Shown here: one piece after another, positions 1-5,779 of the stretch
Layout of the letters: each line of letters starts with the position of its first letter
How positions within the stretch are numbered: the stretch's first letter is position 1
Assembly: GCA_007126995.1 (NCBI GenBank)
Contig: SLAD01000243.1
Location: forward strand, 1 to 5,945
Direction of reading: 5' to 3'
Source: Kiritimatiellia bacterium
Lineage (GTDB): Bacteria > Verrucomicrobiota > Kiritimatiellia > SLAD01
DNA: 5,945 nucleotides
Program-made: the position numbers and the translations under genes
Notes under the pieces: generated by a model
Told to the model about the DNA's origin: nothing
What the model saw: only the letters and a program-made list of their open reading frames with translations
Database searches by the model: none

Positions 1-64
1 CGTTACGCTCATCACGTAAACACGATTTCGAGTCGCGCGCCTTCGACCACTCAGCCACCCCTCC
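1..64 (-). tRNA. tRNA-Ser (anticodon CGA), 3' part cut by window edge
   Basis: Read on the minus strand, the acceptor 5' strand is GGAGGGG (64 down to 58), followed by U8, G9 and a class II D-arm of the usual serine form (GCTGAGTGGTCGAAGGC). The anticodon stem CGCGA/TCGTG encloses the loop CTCGAAA, which puts anticodon CGA at 30-28, reading codon UCG. A long variable arm follows (TTACG, 7-base loop, CGTAA), as expected for tRNA-Ser. The T-arm, the acceptor 3' strand and any CCA lie beyond the left edge, so about 64 of roughly 90 bases are visible. Identity is very secure; only the end is missing. Confidence 0.95.
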
Positions 65-151
65 GTAAATCTATTGGAATGGTTACAATTAAGCCAAGTC
101 GGGCGGGTTGTCCACAGCAAAGGCGGTTGGCAGCTTGATCCATGGGAAGAA

Positions 152-254
152 ATGACGAAGCACCCAAGTACCCAAGCCCGAAGGAAGCCTGAATTGCCGA
201 TTCGGGTTTAGGGTTTCGGATTTGCTTCGGGCGTGGGTATTTCGTCATTCGTCA
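152..254. repeat. Imperfect palindromic intergenic repeat (REP/MITE-like)
   Basis: Two arms can fold back on each other: ATGACGAA (152-159) with TTCGTCAT (241-248), TACCCA (169-174) with TGGGTA (234-239), and GCCCGAAG (176-183) with CTTCGGGC (225-232). An apical hairpin CCTGAAT/ATTCGGG (188-194, 200-206) sits between them, giving about 29 pairs in all. The left arm carries an 8-base near-duplication (CACCCAAG at 161-168, TACCCAAG at 169-176); removing one unit leaves 24-base arms with only two mismatches. The right end has the 7-mer TTCGTCA twice in tandem (241-254). I recall TTCGTCATTCGTCA-type repeats between genes in Verrucomicrobiota and Planctomycetes, but cannot confirm the family. It lies between the tRNA and the sigma factor gene and is not coding. 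Confidence 0.7.
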
Positions 255-264
255 TTGACGAGCA

Positions 265-293
265 AGAACTTGTCCAAGATCAGGAGTTCGCAA
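265..293 (+). promoter_or_regulatory. Possible ECF-type (sigma-E-like) promoter for the sigma operon
   Basis: GAACTT (266-271) is separated by 16 bases from TCGCAA (288-293). This resembles the RpoE-type pattern GGAACTT-N16-TCnnAA and would start RNA near 300, about 60 bases before the sigma factor ATG. Many ECF sigma factors transcribe their own operon, so the location fits. The match is partial, and motifs this short arise by chance; no good sigma-70 promoter was seen in the gap. The base run 65-361 otherwise shows only the palindromic repeat. Confidence 0.25.
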
Positions 294-361
294 GGGATCG
301 AGGATGTCGCTACGATTGTGCTTTATGCTACGAATTGCCGTGGCATAAATACGGAATCACC

Positions 362-982
362 ATGAGCGATGAGGAATACAAAGCGAGTGCGGCCCAGGAA
401 TCGGAGCCTCCCGAGGTCAAGGAGGAGGTGCTGGTTCAGCGGGCGCAGAAAGGCGATATCGACGCCTTCGATGAATTGATGCGTCGACATCAAGGCAAAA
501 TCTACGCATTGACGTATAATATGACAGGGAATAAGCAGGACGCGGAGGATTTGGTCCAAGAGGTCTTCCTGAAAGGATTCAAGGTGATTGATCGGTTTAA
601 GGGCAAATCCTCCTTTTATACGTGGATCTATCGCATTGCGGTGAACCGGGCGATCAACTTTGTGAAACGGCGCCGCAACCGGATGGCGTTGAGTCTGAAT
701 CATGTCGATCACGGGGTTGAAACGGACGAAGCCTATGTGGAGTTGTCCTCGCGGGAGTCGCCCTTCCGCGATGCGACCCTGTCGGAGCTGCAGGAAAAAT
801 TGAACGCGGCATTACAGACCTTGTCTGAAAAACACAGAGCGGTGGTGATCATGCATGATATTCAAGGCATACCCCACGATGAGATTGGTAAAGTGATGGG
901 CTGTTCGCCCGGCACCATTCGCTCGCGACTTTTTTATGCGCGACAACAGTTACAGGCGGAATTGGCGGAGTACGCATCATGA
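362..982 (+). CDS. ECF (group IV) RNA polymerase sigma factor, RpoE/SigW-like
   Basis: This is a 206-residue sigma-70 family protein that would direct RNA polymerase to a specific regulon. Sigma region 2 covers about residues 24-105, with the core-binding and -10 recognition pattern DAEDLVQEVFLKGF (60-73) and FYTWIYRIAVNRAINFVKRRR (85-105). Region 4 covers about 143-201 and has the helix-turn-helix DIQGIPHDEIGKVMGCSPGTIRSRLFYAR. There is no region 1.1 or 3, which defines the ECF group, and the length is normal. I start at the ATG at 362 (weak GGAA at 353-356) because the open frame upstream to 233 runs through the palindromic repeat and shows no conserved domain. The stop overlaps the next start (ATGA), so the two genes are translationally coupled. 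A downstream membrane partner suggests control by sequestration. The family is certain; the signal sensed and the regulon are unknown. Confidence 0.93.
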   Translation: MSDEEYKASAAQESEPPEVKEEVLVQRAQKGDIDAFDELMRRHQGKIYALTYNMTGNKQDAEDLVQEVFLKGFKVIDRFKGKSSFYTWIYRIAVNRAINFVKRRRNRMALSLNHVDHGVETDEAYVELSSRESPFRDATLSELQEKLNAALQTLSEKHRAVVIMHDIQGIPHDEIGKVMGCSPGTIRSRLFYARQQLQAELAEYAS

Positions 983-1506
983 ACAGGCAAAAAAAGAAAT
1001 GGCTGGAGCAGCTCGCGCTGCACCGCAGTGAGTCCACCCTGCCGGAGCACCTGCGTGCAGTGCTGAACGAGCAACCGGACGTCCGGGAAGCGTGGGCGCA
1101 ATCCAACCGGGTGGCCTCGCTGTTGTCGTTGAAGCGCTATGAACTACCGGAAGAAGAGGCGGGGCAGCGTTGTCGCTCGGCCGTGATCCGGCAATTGCGC
1201 TCCGTTCCGGCCATGGAATCCGACGGACGCTGGGGCTGGCTTTGGGTCGATGCGACACCGGTCATGCGTATGACCTTGGCCGCCTTGTTCGTTGCCATGA
1301 TCGGTTTGCACATGCTGGCGGGCGGGCCGCTGGTTGATCACGATCCAGCCGAAGCCGCGCACTGGACGCCGGATGCGATGGCGATGGGGCCCGGCCCGGC
1401 CGATGGGCTGGATGATCGGCCCAATCCTGAATTTGCTGAATTTATGTCCCAGTGGATGCCGCAGATGCAGCAGAGCAGCATCCGGCTGATCAGCTATTCC
1501 CCTTAA
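979..1506 (+). CDS. Single-pass membrane protein, putative anti-sigma factor
   Basis: I do not recognise a named family for this 175-residue protein. Residues 1-94 are charged and helix-prone (cytoplasmic by the positive-inside rule), residues about 95-115 form one hydrophobic membrane span (MRMTLAALFVAMIGLHMLAGG), and residues 116-175 form an acidic, proline- and methionine-rich tail predicted to be periplasmic. The start overlaps the sigma factor stop by ATGA and has GGCGGAG at 964-970 as ribosome binding site. Order, coupling and topology match ECF anti-sigma factors, which hold the sigma factor at the membrane. The zinc anti-sigma motif HxxxCxxC is absent (only one Cys, C65), so it is not a ZAS-type protein. 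The function is inferred from position and topology, not from sequence similarity. An alternative is an unrelated membrane sensor in the same operon. Confidence 0.7.
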   Translation: MNRQKKKWLEQLALHRSESTLPEHLRAVLNEQPDVREAWAQSNRVASLLSLKRYELPEEEAGQRCRSAVIRQLRSVPAMESDGRWGWLWVDATPVMRMTLAALFVAMIGLHMLAGGPLVDHDPAEAAHWTPDAMAMGPGPADGLDDRPNPEFAEFMSQWMPQMQQSSIRLISYSP

Positions 1507-1772
1507 CCCTGCAGGCGCCGCTGCATTGAGCTGGGCGCTCGACGTTGTCCGGTGGGCCGTGGCGCGGGCCGGGCGGCGGTGCGCGGTCGCGCAGCAACCG
1601 GGGCGGCCTTAACCTCGCGGGAGCCCACCGACTCACCGCATACCGCGCAACGATAGTCGTGCAGCTCTGCATGCGGTAATACGAGCAGCAACTTTTCCCG
1701 CACGGGCTGGGCCGATTTGCACTTGGGGCAATACAGCTCGCTCGCCCGCAGATCTTCAAACTGTTGATTCAT
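1503..1772 (-). CDS. Small zinc-ribbon protein with basic proline/alanine/arginine tail
   Basis: The 89-residue product has two CxxC knuckles, C15-P-K-C18 and C42-A-V-C45, 23 residues apart in a compact region (about 12-54), as in a zinc ribbon. The rest, from about residue 55, is low-complexity Ala/Pro/Arg with basic charge (AARPRTAARPAPRPTGQRR), likely disordered and able to touch nucleic acid. The four cysteines and the regular spacing argue for a real gene over the overlapping frames, and I associate similar short proteins with Verrucomicrobiota, without being able to verify it. No Shine-Dalgarno precedes the ATG, and a -10-like box lies 6 bases upstream, so the message may be leaderless. 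The gene converges on the membrane protein gene with overlapping stops and diverges from ilvC. Function unknown. Confidence 0.75.
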   Translation of the reverse strand: MNQQFEDLRASELYCPKCKSAQPVREKLLLVLPHAELHDYRCAVCGESVGSREVKAAPVAARPRTAARPAPRPTGQRRAPSSMQRRLQG

Positions 1773-1778
1773 GCGGTC

Positions 1779-1806
1779 ATTCTAAAGTATTGCACTGGGA
1801 CTGCAA
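1779..1806 (-). promoter_or_regulatory. Candidate promoter for the zinc-ribbon gene
   Basis: On the minus strand, TTGCAG (1806-1801) is followed after 16 bases by TAGAAT (1784-1779), which matches TATAAT at five of six positions. Only six bases separate the -10 box from the ATG at 1772, so RNA would begin at or next to the start codon. The weak -35 lowers confidence. Confidence 0.4.
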
Positions 1807-1842
1807 GCCCGCCCTCTCCGGGCGTCAGCCCTGAATTTCTCC

Positions 1843-1871
1843 TTGACCGCACTAGGCATCTACGGCATACG
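1843..1871 (+). promoter_or_regulatory. Weak candidate sigma-70 promoter for ilvC
   Basis: TTGACC (1843-1848) matches the -35 consensus at five of six positions. At 17 bases spacing the -10 slot holds CATACG (1866-1871), a poor match. It is the best pair seen in the 136-base divergent gap. No leader peptide rich in Ile, Leu or Val codons and no attenuator with a T-tract was found ahead of ilvC. Confidence 0.3.
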
Positions 1872-1908
1872 TCAGCCGCTCACAGAGAGATAATAACAGG
1901 AGAGTACT

Positions 1909-3009
1909 ATGGCGTTGATCGATTTTGGCGGCACCAAAGAGCATGTGGTGACGCGTAAAGAGTTTTCATTGGCACGAGCCAAAAAAGAGTTGAAGAAAGA
2001 GACCATCGCGGTGATCGGCTATGGCGTGCAGGGACCGGCGCAGGCGTTGAACCTGAAGGATAACGGCTTCAACGTGATCATCGGCCAGTCCAAGGCCTTC
2101 AAGAGCGATTGGGAGCGCGCCCGCAAGGACGGGTGGGTGCCCGGCAAGACCTTGTTCGATGTCGAAGAAGCAGCCCAGCGCGGCACGGTTATTCAGTTGC
2201 TGGTTTCGGATGCGGCGCAACGCATCATCTGGCCGACCATCAAGAAGAACCTGAATCCCGGCGATGCCCTCTATTTCTCGCACGGTTTTTCGATTGTCTA
2301 CAAAGAGCAGACCAAAGTGATTCCGCCGGACAATGTCGACGTGATCATGGTGGCGCCGAAGGGGTCGGGCACATCGGTGCGTCGCAACTTTCTGTCGGGC
2401 TCGGGCATCAATTCCAGCTACGCGGTCTTTCAGGACGCGACCGGCCGCGCCGAAGCGCGTTGCCTGGCCCTCGGCATTGGCGTGGGCTCGGGTTATCTGT
2501 TCCCCACCACCTTCGAGCAGGAAGTCTACAGCGATTTGACCGGCGAGCGCGGTGTGTTGATGGGCGCGTTGGCGGGCCTGATGGAAGCGCAATACGATGT
2601 GTTGCGTCAAAACGGTCACTCGCCGAGCGAGGCGTTCAATGAGACCGTCGAAGAGTTGACCCAGAGTCTGATCCGGCTAGTCGATGAGAACGGCATGGAT
2701 TGGATGTATGCCAACTGCTCGATGACCGCTCAGCGCGGCGCACTGGACTGGAAGCCGAAATTCAAGAAAGCCACGCTGCCCGTGTTCAAGGAACTCTACA
2801 AGTCCGTCAAGAGCGGGAAAGAGACCAGGCGCGTGCTGAACGTGTCGAAGAAGAAGGATTATCGCCAATCGCTGACCAAGGAGTTGGAGAAGATTGGTAA
2901 TTCGGAAATGTGGCAGGCCGGCAAGGCCGTGCGTAAATTGCGCCCGAAGAACAAGGCCGTCGCGATTACGAAGTCGACCAAAGGTGTCGGCGGTCGCGCC
3001 AAGAATTAA
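1909..3009 (+). CDS. ilvC: Ketol-acid reductoisomerase
   Basis: This cytoplasmic enzyme isomerises and reduces acetolactate (or acetohydroxybutyrate) to the dihydroxy acid in valine, isoleucine and leucine synthesis, using NAD(P)H and Mg2+. The 366-residue product shows the nucleotide-binding turn GYGVQGPAQALNLKDNG (37-53), the catalytic His in FSHGF (H125), the APKGSGTSVRRNF stretch (149-161), the metal ligands D209 and E213 in SDLTGERG, E245 and E249 in FNETVEEL, and the substrate serine S271 in YANCSMTAQRGALDW. AGGAGAG at 1898-1904 sits at ideal distance from the ATG. The sequence resembles the Bacteroidetes and yeast/plant type more than the E. coli or Bacillus types. After the core there is a lysine-rich tail (about 344-366). 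The cofactor-choice loop after I58 (QSKAFKSDW) has basic and hydroxyl residues suited to NADPH, but this is not decisive. It stands alone, away from other ilv genes. Confidence 0.97.
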   Translation: MALIDFGGTKEHVVTRKEFSLARAKKELKKETIAVIGYGVQGPAQALNLKDNGFNVIIGQSKAFKSDWERARKDGWVPGKTLFDVEEAAQRGTVIQLLVSDAAQRIIWPTIKKNLNPGDALYFSHGFSIVYKEQTKVIPPDNVDVIMVAPKGSGTSVRRNFLSGSGINSSYAVFQDATGRAEARCLALGIGVGSGYLFPTTFEQEVYSDLTGERGVLMGALAGLMEAQYDVLRQNGHSPSEAFNETVEELTQSLIRLVDENGMDWMYANCSMTAQRGALDWKPKFKKATLPVFKELYKSVKSGKETRRVLNVSKKKDYRQSLTKELEKIGNSEMWQAGKAVRKLRPKNKAVAITKSTKGVGGRAKN

Positions 3010-3032
3010 GACGCCAACCCCCCTTTGGCGTC
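3010..3032 (+). terminator. Hairpin directly after the ilvC stop, possible terminator
   Basis: GACGCCAA (3010-3017) pairs perfectly with TTGGCGTC (3025-3032) around the 7-base loop CCCCCCT. It begins on the base after the ilvC stop codon. No T-tract follows (GAAGTGG), so it may act as a 3' end stabiliser or need Rho. Confidence 0.45.
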
Positions 3033-3035
3033 GAA

Positions 3036-3080
3036 GTGGTGGTCAGTCGGCGTAGCCGCGTGCGCGCCGGCTGACTCCAC
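3036..3080 (+). promoter_or_regulatory. Large GC-rich hairpin abutting the ribosome binding site of the NYN gene
   Basis: TCAGTCGGCG (3043-3052) pairs with CGCCGGCTGA (3065-3074) with a single G-T pair. The stem is extended outward by GG/CT (3041-3042 with 3075-3076) and GTGG/CCAC (3036-3039 with 3077-3080) past one bulged T, making about 16 pairs with a 12-base loop. The GGAAAG ribosome binding site starts at 3081, immediately after it. Without a T-tract, a role as intrinsic terminator is doubtful; it may influence translation or mRNA stability. Confidence 0.5.
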
Positions 3081-3095
3081 GGAAAGCGAGTGTTC

Positions 3096-3719
3096 ATGTC
3101 ATTTCTCAATCGATTAAAAGATCTATTTGCCTCCGACGATGTCGCGGTTCCTTCCGGCGTCTATCACGTCGTGGACACCTCGGGCCTGGCGGGCGGTCGA
3201 GGCGACCGTTTGTCACCGCGTGACCGGCTGGCGCTGTTGCAAAAGCTGGCCCAATTCGCCGAGCGCGAGCAGTTGCAGATGGCGGCTTTGCTGGACGGAC
3301 GTCCCCTGCGCGAGGCCCCGGATGGCGGTGAATTCAAGGGGATCGATGTCCATTATGCCGAGGGCGCGGAAGCCCTTGCCAAGCGTGCGCTGGAAATCGC
3401 CCGCAGCAAAGGGCGTCGTACCCTTTTGATTACGCAGCAACGCGACTTGGAAGAGCAAGCCCGGCAAACCGGTATTGGAACCTTGCGGGCCACGTCACTG
3501 CGTCGCGCACTGGACGAAAACGGTGGTGGTGGCGGTCGCGGTGGACGTTCTGGCCAGGAGGGTGGTCGCTCCGGCGGGCGGAACCGCCGTCGGTCCCGCT
3601 CGCGTCGTCCGGCGAACGCGGAGCAGGGACGCTCCGAAAACGCGCCCCCCAAGGCCGAAAGCAAGCCCGCCGCCAAGTCGAACAAAGACGGCGTCAGCGA
3701 TCTGATCGATCTCGTTTAG
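3096..3719 (+). CDS. NYN/PIN-like (YacP-type) protein with RG-rich tail
   Basis: This 207-residue protein looks like a small PIN-fold domain, the fold of many metal-dependent RNases, followed by a disordered RNA-binding tail. The fold pattern spans about 22-140: YHVVDTSGLAGG (23-34, D27 in the usual place of the first acidic residue), SPRDRLALLQKLAQFAEREQLQMAALLDG (40-68), a short strand with GIDVHYAEGAEALAKRAL (82-99), LLITQQRDLEEQARQTGI (110-127) and a closing helix. Where YacP proteins usually carry TSD, this one has TQQRD, so the active site looks altered. Residues 142-172 are Gly/Arg-rich (GGGGGRGGRSG, RNRRRSRSRR) and the C-terminus is the acidic-hydrophobic DGVSDLIDLV. I prefer the ATG at 3096 to the in-frame GTG at 3090, given GGAAAG at 3081-3086. 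Family assignment is by pattern and moderate; catalytic activity is uncertain. Confidence 0.72.
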   Translation: MSFLNRLKDLFASDDVAVPSGVYHVVDTSGLAGGRGDRLSPRDRLALLQKLAQFAEREQLQMAALLDGRPLREAPDGGEFKGIDVHYAEGAEALAKRALEIARSKGRRTLLITQQRDLEEQARQTGIGTLRATSLRRALDENGGGGGRGGRSGQEGGRSGGRNRRRSRSRRPANAEQGRSENAPPKAESKPAAKSNKDGVSDLIDLV

Positions 3720-3725
3720 GTGCGC

Positions 3726-3739
3726 GCCCCCTTAGGGGC
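3726..3739 (+). terminator. Short GC hairpin after the NYN gene, weak terminator candidate
   Basis: GCCCC (3726-3730) pairs with GGGGC (3735-3739) around CTTA, six bases after the TAG stop, followed by the T-poor TTGCTTCG. An overlapping alternative fold pairs GGGCT/GC with GC/AGCCC (3736-3754), so only one of the two can form at a time. Confidence 0.3.
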
Positions 3740-3791
3740 TTGCTTCGCAGCCCACAGTATGTCCTTATTCCCCTTGTCGGCCCGCATTACA

Positions 3792-3835
3792 GGGGGCGAC
3801 TAGGGGTTTCCCCGACCGTGTGTGTCGCTAGCCCC
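3792..3835 (+). other. Structured intergenic element upstream of pckG
   Basis: GCGAC (3796-3800) pairs with GTCGC (3824-3828), continued outward by GGGG (3792-3795) with CCCC (3832-3835) past the bulge TAG. Inside it, GGGG-TTT-CCCC (3803-3813) makes a second small hairpin. No known riboswitch consensus is recognised. It could be a 3' structure of the NYN transcript or part of a pckG leader; its position about 80 bases before the pckG start allows either. Confidence 0.35.
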
Positions 3836-3916
3836 CCGATTCAGCTTGGGCTCGGATTAGTTTACAAAATCGCGCTCCAAGCAAAGTGTGGATAATAAAC
3901 GAGAGAGGGAATAAAG

Positions 3917-5713
3917 ATGTCTGCAACAACCAATAAAAAGCTACTCGACTGGGTAAACGAAGTCGTTGCCATGTGCCAGCCGGACCACGTTGTATGGTGC
4001 GACGGATCCAAGGCTGAATACGACCGCATGACGAATTCGCTGGTCAAGGGAGGCACCTTCATTCCGCTGAACGAGGATATCCGTCCGAACAGTTTCTACT
4101 GCCGCTCTGATCCGGCTGATGTCGCCCGTGTAGAAGAGTTTACCTTCATCTGTTCAGAACGCGAAGAAGACGCCGGCCCGACGAACAACTGGGCCGATCC
4201 GAAGGAAATGAAAGAGAAGATGCGTGGGCTCTACGGCGGTTGTATGCAGGGCCGCAGCATGTTTGTGATTCCTTACTCGATGGGACCGATTGGTAGCCCG
4301 ATCGCCAAGGTCGGTGTGGAATTGACCGACTCCGCCTACGTGGTGGTGAATATGCACATCATGGCGCGCGTTGGCACCAAAGTGCTGGAAGCGCTCGGCG
4401 ACAGCGACGACTTTGTGCGTGGCATCCACTCGATTGGTGCTCCGCTGATCAAGCCCAATCAATCGGATGTGCCTTGGCCCTGCAATGCCGAGAACAAGTA
4501 CATCACGCACTATCCTGAAACCCGTGAGATTTGGTCCTACGGATCGGGTTACGGCGGCAACGCATTGCTTGGTAAAAAGTGTCATGCGCTGCGCATTGCT
4601 TCGGTGCAGGCGCGGGATGAAGGTTGGATGGCAGAGCACATGTTGATCCTCAAGCTCACCTCGCCGGAAGGCACCGTCAAGTATGTGGCGGCGGCGTTCC
4701 CAAGCGCCTGCGGAAAGACGAACTTGGCCATGTTGGAGCCGACCGTTGAAGGCTGGAAGGTGGAGTGTATTGGCGACGATATTGCCTGGATGAAGTTCGG
4801 CGAGGATGGCCGTTTGTATGCGATCAATCCGGAAGCCGGCTTCTTTGGCGTGGCGCCCGGAACCAGTATGGCCTCGAACCCCAACGCCATGCGCACGCTG
4901 CACGCGAACAGCATCTTCACCAATTGCGCCATTACACCGGACGGCGACATTTGGTGGGAGGAAATCGGCGGAGAAGAGCCGAAGGAGTTGTTTGACTGGT
5001 TGCGCCGTCGTTGGACGCCGGATTCGAAGCGTAAAGCCTCGCATCCCAACGCGCGCTTTACGACACCTGCGGCCCAGTGCCCGGTCATTGCGCCCGAGTG
5101 GGAAGATCCCGCCGGCGTGCCGATCGACGCCTTTCTGTTCGGTGGTCGTCGTGCCACGACCATTCCGCTGGTGACCGAGGCGCGGGACTGGAATCACGGC
5201 ACCTTTCTGGGTGCGGTCATGTCCTCCGAAATGACGGCTGCCGCCGCCGGCACCGTCGGCACATTGCGTCGCGATCCGATGGCGATGTTGCCTTTCTGTG
5301 GTTATCACATGGGCGACTATCTAGCGCATTGGATTAAGATTGGCCAAAAGGGCGATGCCGATAAATTGCCGCGCATCTTTTACGTCAATTGGTTCCGCAA
5401 GGATGAAGATGGCAAGTGGTTGTGGCCGGGCTTCGGTGAGAACAGCCGGGTGCTGAAGTGGGTCGTTGAGCGTTGCGCAGGCAAAGTCGACGCGATCGAA
5501 ACGCCGTTCGGTTTGGCGGCCACGAAGGAGGCTCTGGACTTGGACGGGCTCGACATGGTTGACGAGGACATCGATATTCTGCTGCAGGCCGATAACGCGG
5601 CGTTGCTGTCGGAGATCGAAGACATGCGCGCCCATTTCGCCAAGTTCGGCGACAAAATGCCGCCCGAGCTGACCGCTGAGTTAGACGCGCTGGAAGCGCG
5701 TTTGCAGGGCTGA
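3917..5713 (+). CDS. pckG: Phosphoenolpyruvate carboxykinase (GTP)
   Basis: This cytoplasmic enzyme interconverts oxaloacetate plus GTP with phosphoenolpyruvate plus GDP and CO2, the entry step of gluconeogenesis or an anaplerotic step run in reverse. The 598 residues match the GTP family length. Visible landmarks are R63 in CRSDPADVARVE, SMGPIGSPIAKVGVELTDS, GGNALLGKKCHALRIAS (K220, metal ligand), AEHM (H241), the P-loop AFPSACGKTNLAM with the reactive Cys C265 and K267, GDDIAWMKFG (D287/D288), NPEAGFFGVAPGTS, GGRRATTIPLVTEARDWNHG, and LPFCGYHMGDYLAHWI. All catalytic positions I could align by eye are present. GAGAGAGGGA at 3901-3910 gives a strong ribosome binding site. The gene appears monocistronic, between a structured gap and a strong terminator. 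The ATP-type enzyme (pckA) is excluded, since its sequence is unrelated outside the nucleotide site. Confidence 0.98.
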   Translation: MSATTNKKLLDWVNEVVAMCQPDHVVWCDGSKAEYDRMTNSLVKGGTFIPLNEDIRPNSFYCRSDPADVARVEEFTFICSEREEDAGPTNNWADPKEMKEKMRGLYGGCMQGRSMFVIPYSMGPIGSPIAKVGVELTDSAYVVVNMHIMARVGTKVLEALGDSDDFVRGIHSIGAPLIKPNQSDVPWPCNAENKYITHYPETREIWSYGSGYGGNALLGKKCHALRIASVQARDEGWMAEHMLILKLTSPEGTVKYVAAAFPSACGKTNLAMLEPTVEGWKVECIGDDIAWMKFGEDGRLYAINPEAGFFGVAPGTSMASNPNAMRTLHANSIFTNCAITPDGDIWWEEIGGEEPKELFDWLRRRWTPDSKRKASHPNARFTTPAAQCPVIAPEWEDPAGVPIDAFLFGGRRATTIPLVTEARDWNHGTFLGAVMSSEMTAAAAGTVGTLRRDPMAMLPFCGYHMGDYLAHWIKIGQKGDADKLPRIFYVNWFRKDEDGKWLWPGFGENSRVLKWVVERCAGKVDAIETPFGLAATKEALDLDGLDMVDEDIDILLQADNAALLSEIEDMRAHFAKFGDKMPPELTAELDALEARLQG

Positions 5714-5730
5714 TCCACACTATTCAAGCG

Positions 5731-5779
5731 ACAGAGAAGGCATCGTGAAGGGCGACTTCACGATGCCTTTCTGTTTATT
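5731..5779 (+). terminator. Intrinsic terminator of pckG
   Basis: A 20-base left arm (5731-5750) pairs with a 19-base right arm (5756-5774) along its whole length with one bulged G, around the loop GGCGA, and is followed by TTTATT. It starts 17 bases after the TGA. The stem and T-run make this the clearest terminator in the window. Confidence 0.92.

Noticed and set aside
65..100. Minus-strand TTGGCT and TAGATT as a promoter for tRNA-Ser
   Set aside because: The -10-like box ends three bases from the mature tRNA 5' end, leaving no room for a transcription start and leader, and both boxes are weak.
233..361. N-terminal extension of the sigma factor from a GTG at 233
   Set aside because: It reads through the palindromic repeat, has no sigma domain and no Shine-Dalgarno; the ATG at 362 gives a normal ECF length.
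1807..1831. Overlapping small hairpins (GCCCG/CGGGC and GGGC/GCCC) in the zinc-ribbon/ilvC gap as an attenuator
   Set aside because: Stems of four to five pairs in GC-rich DNA, no T-tract and no leader peptide; likely chance.
1764..1958. 64-codon plus-strand frame ahead of ilvC as a leader peptide
   Set aside because: It overlaps the ilvC start in another frame, is not rich in Ile/Leu/Val codons and has no Shine-Dalgarno.
1966..2619. 217-codon open frame antisense to ilvC
   Set aside because: Mirror of the ilvC codon pattern with no domain or ribosome binding site.
3891..3896. GATAAT as a -10 box for pckG
   Set aside because: No -35 at suitable spacing, and the start would fall inside the ribosome binding site.
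4154..5308. 384-codon open frame antisense to pckG
   Set aside because: It is a shadow of a high-GC gene: composition is Arg/His-rich, there is no recognisable domain, and the opposite strand encodes a fully conserved enzyme.
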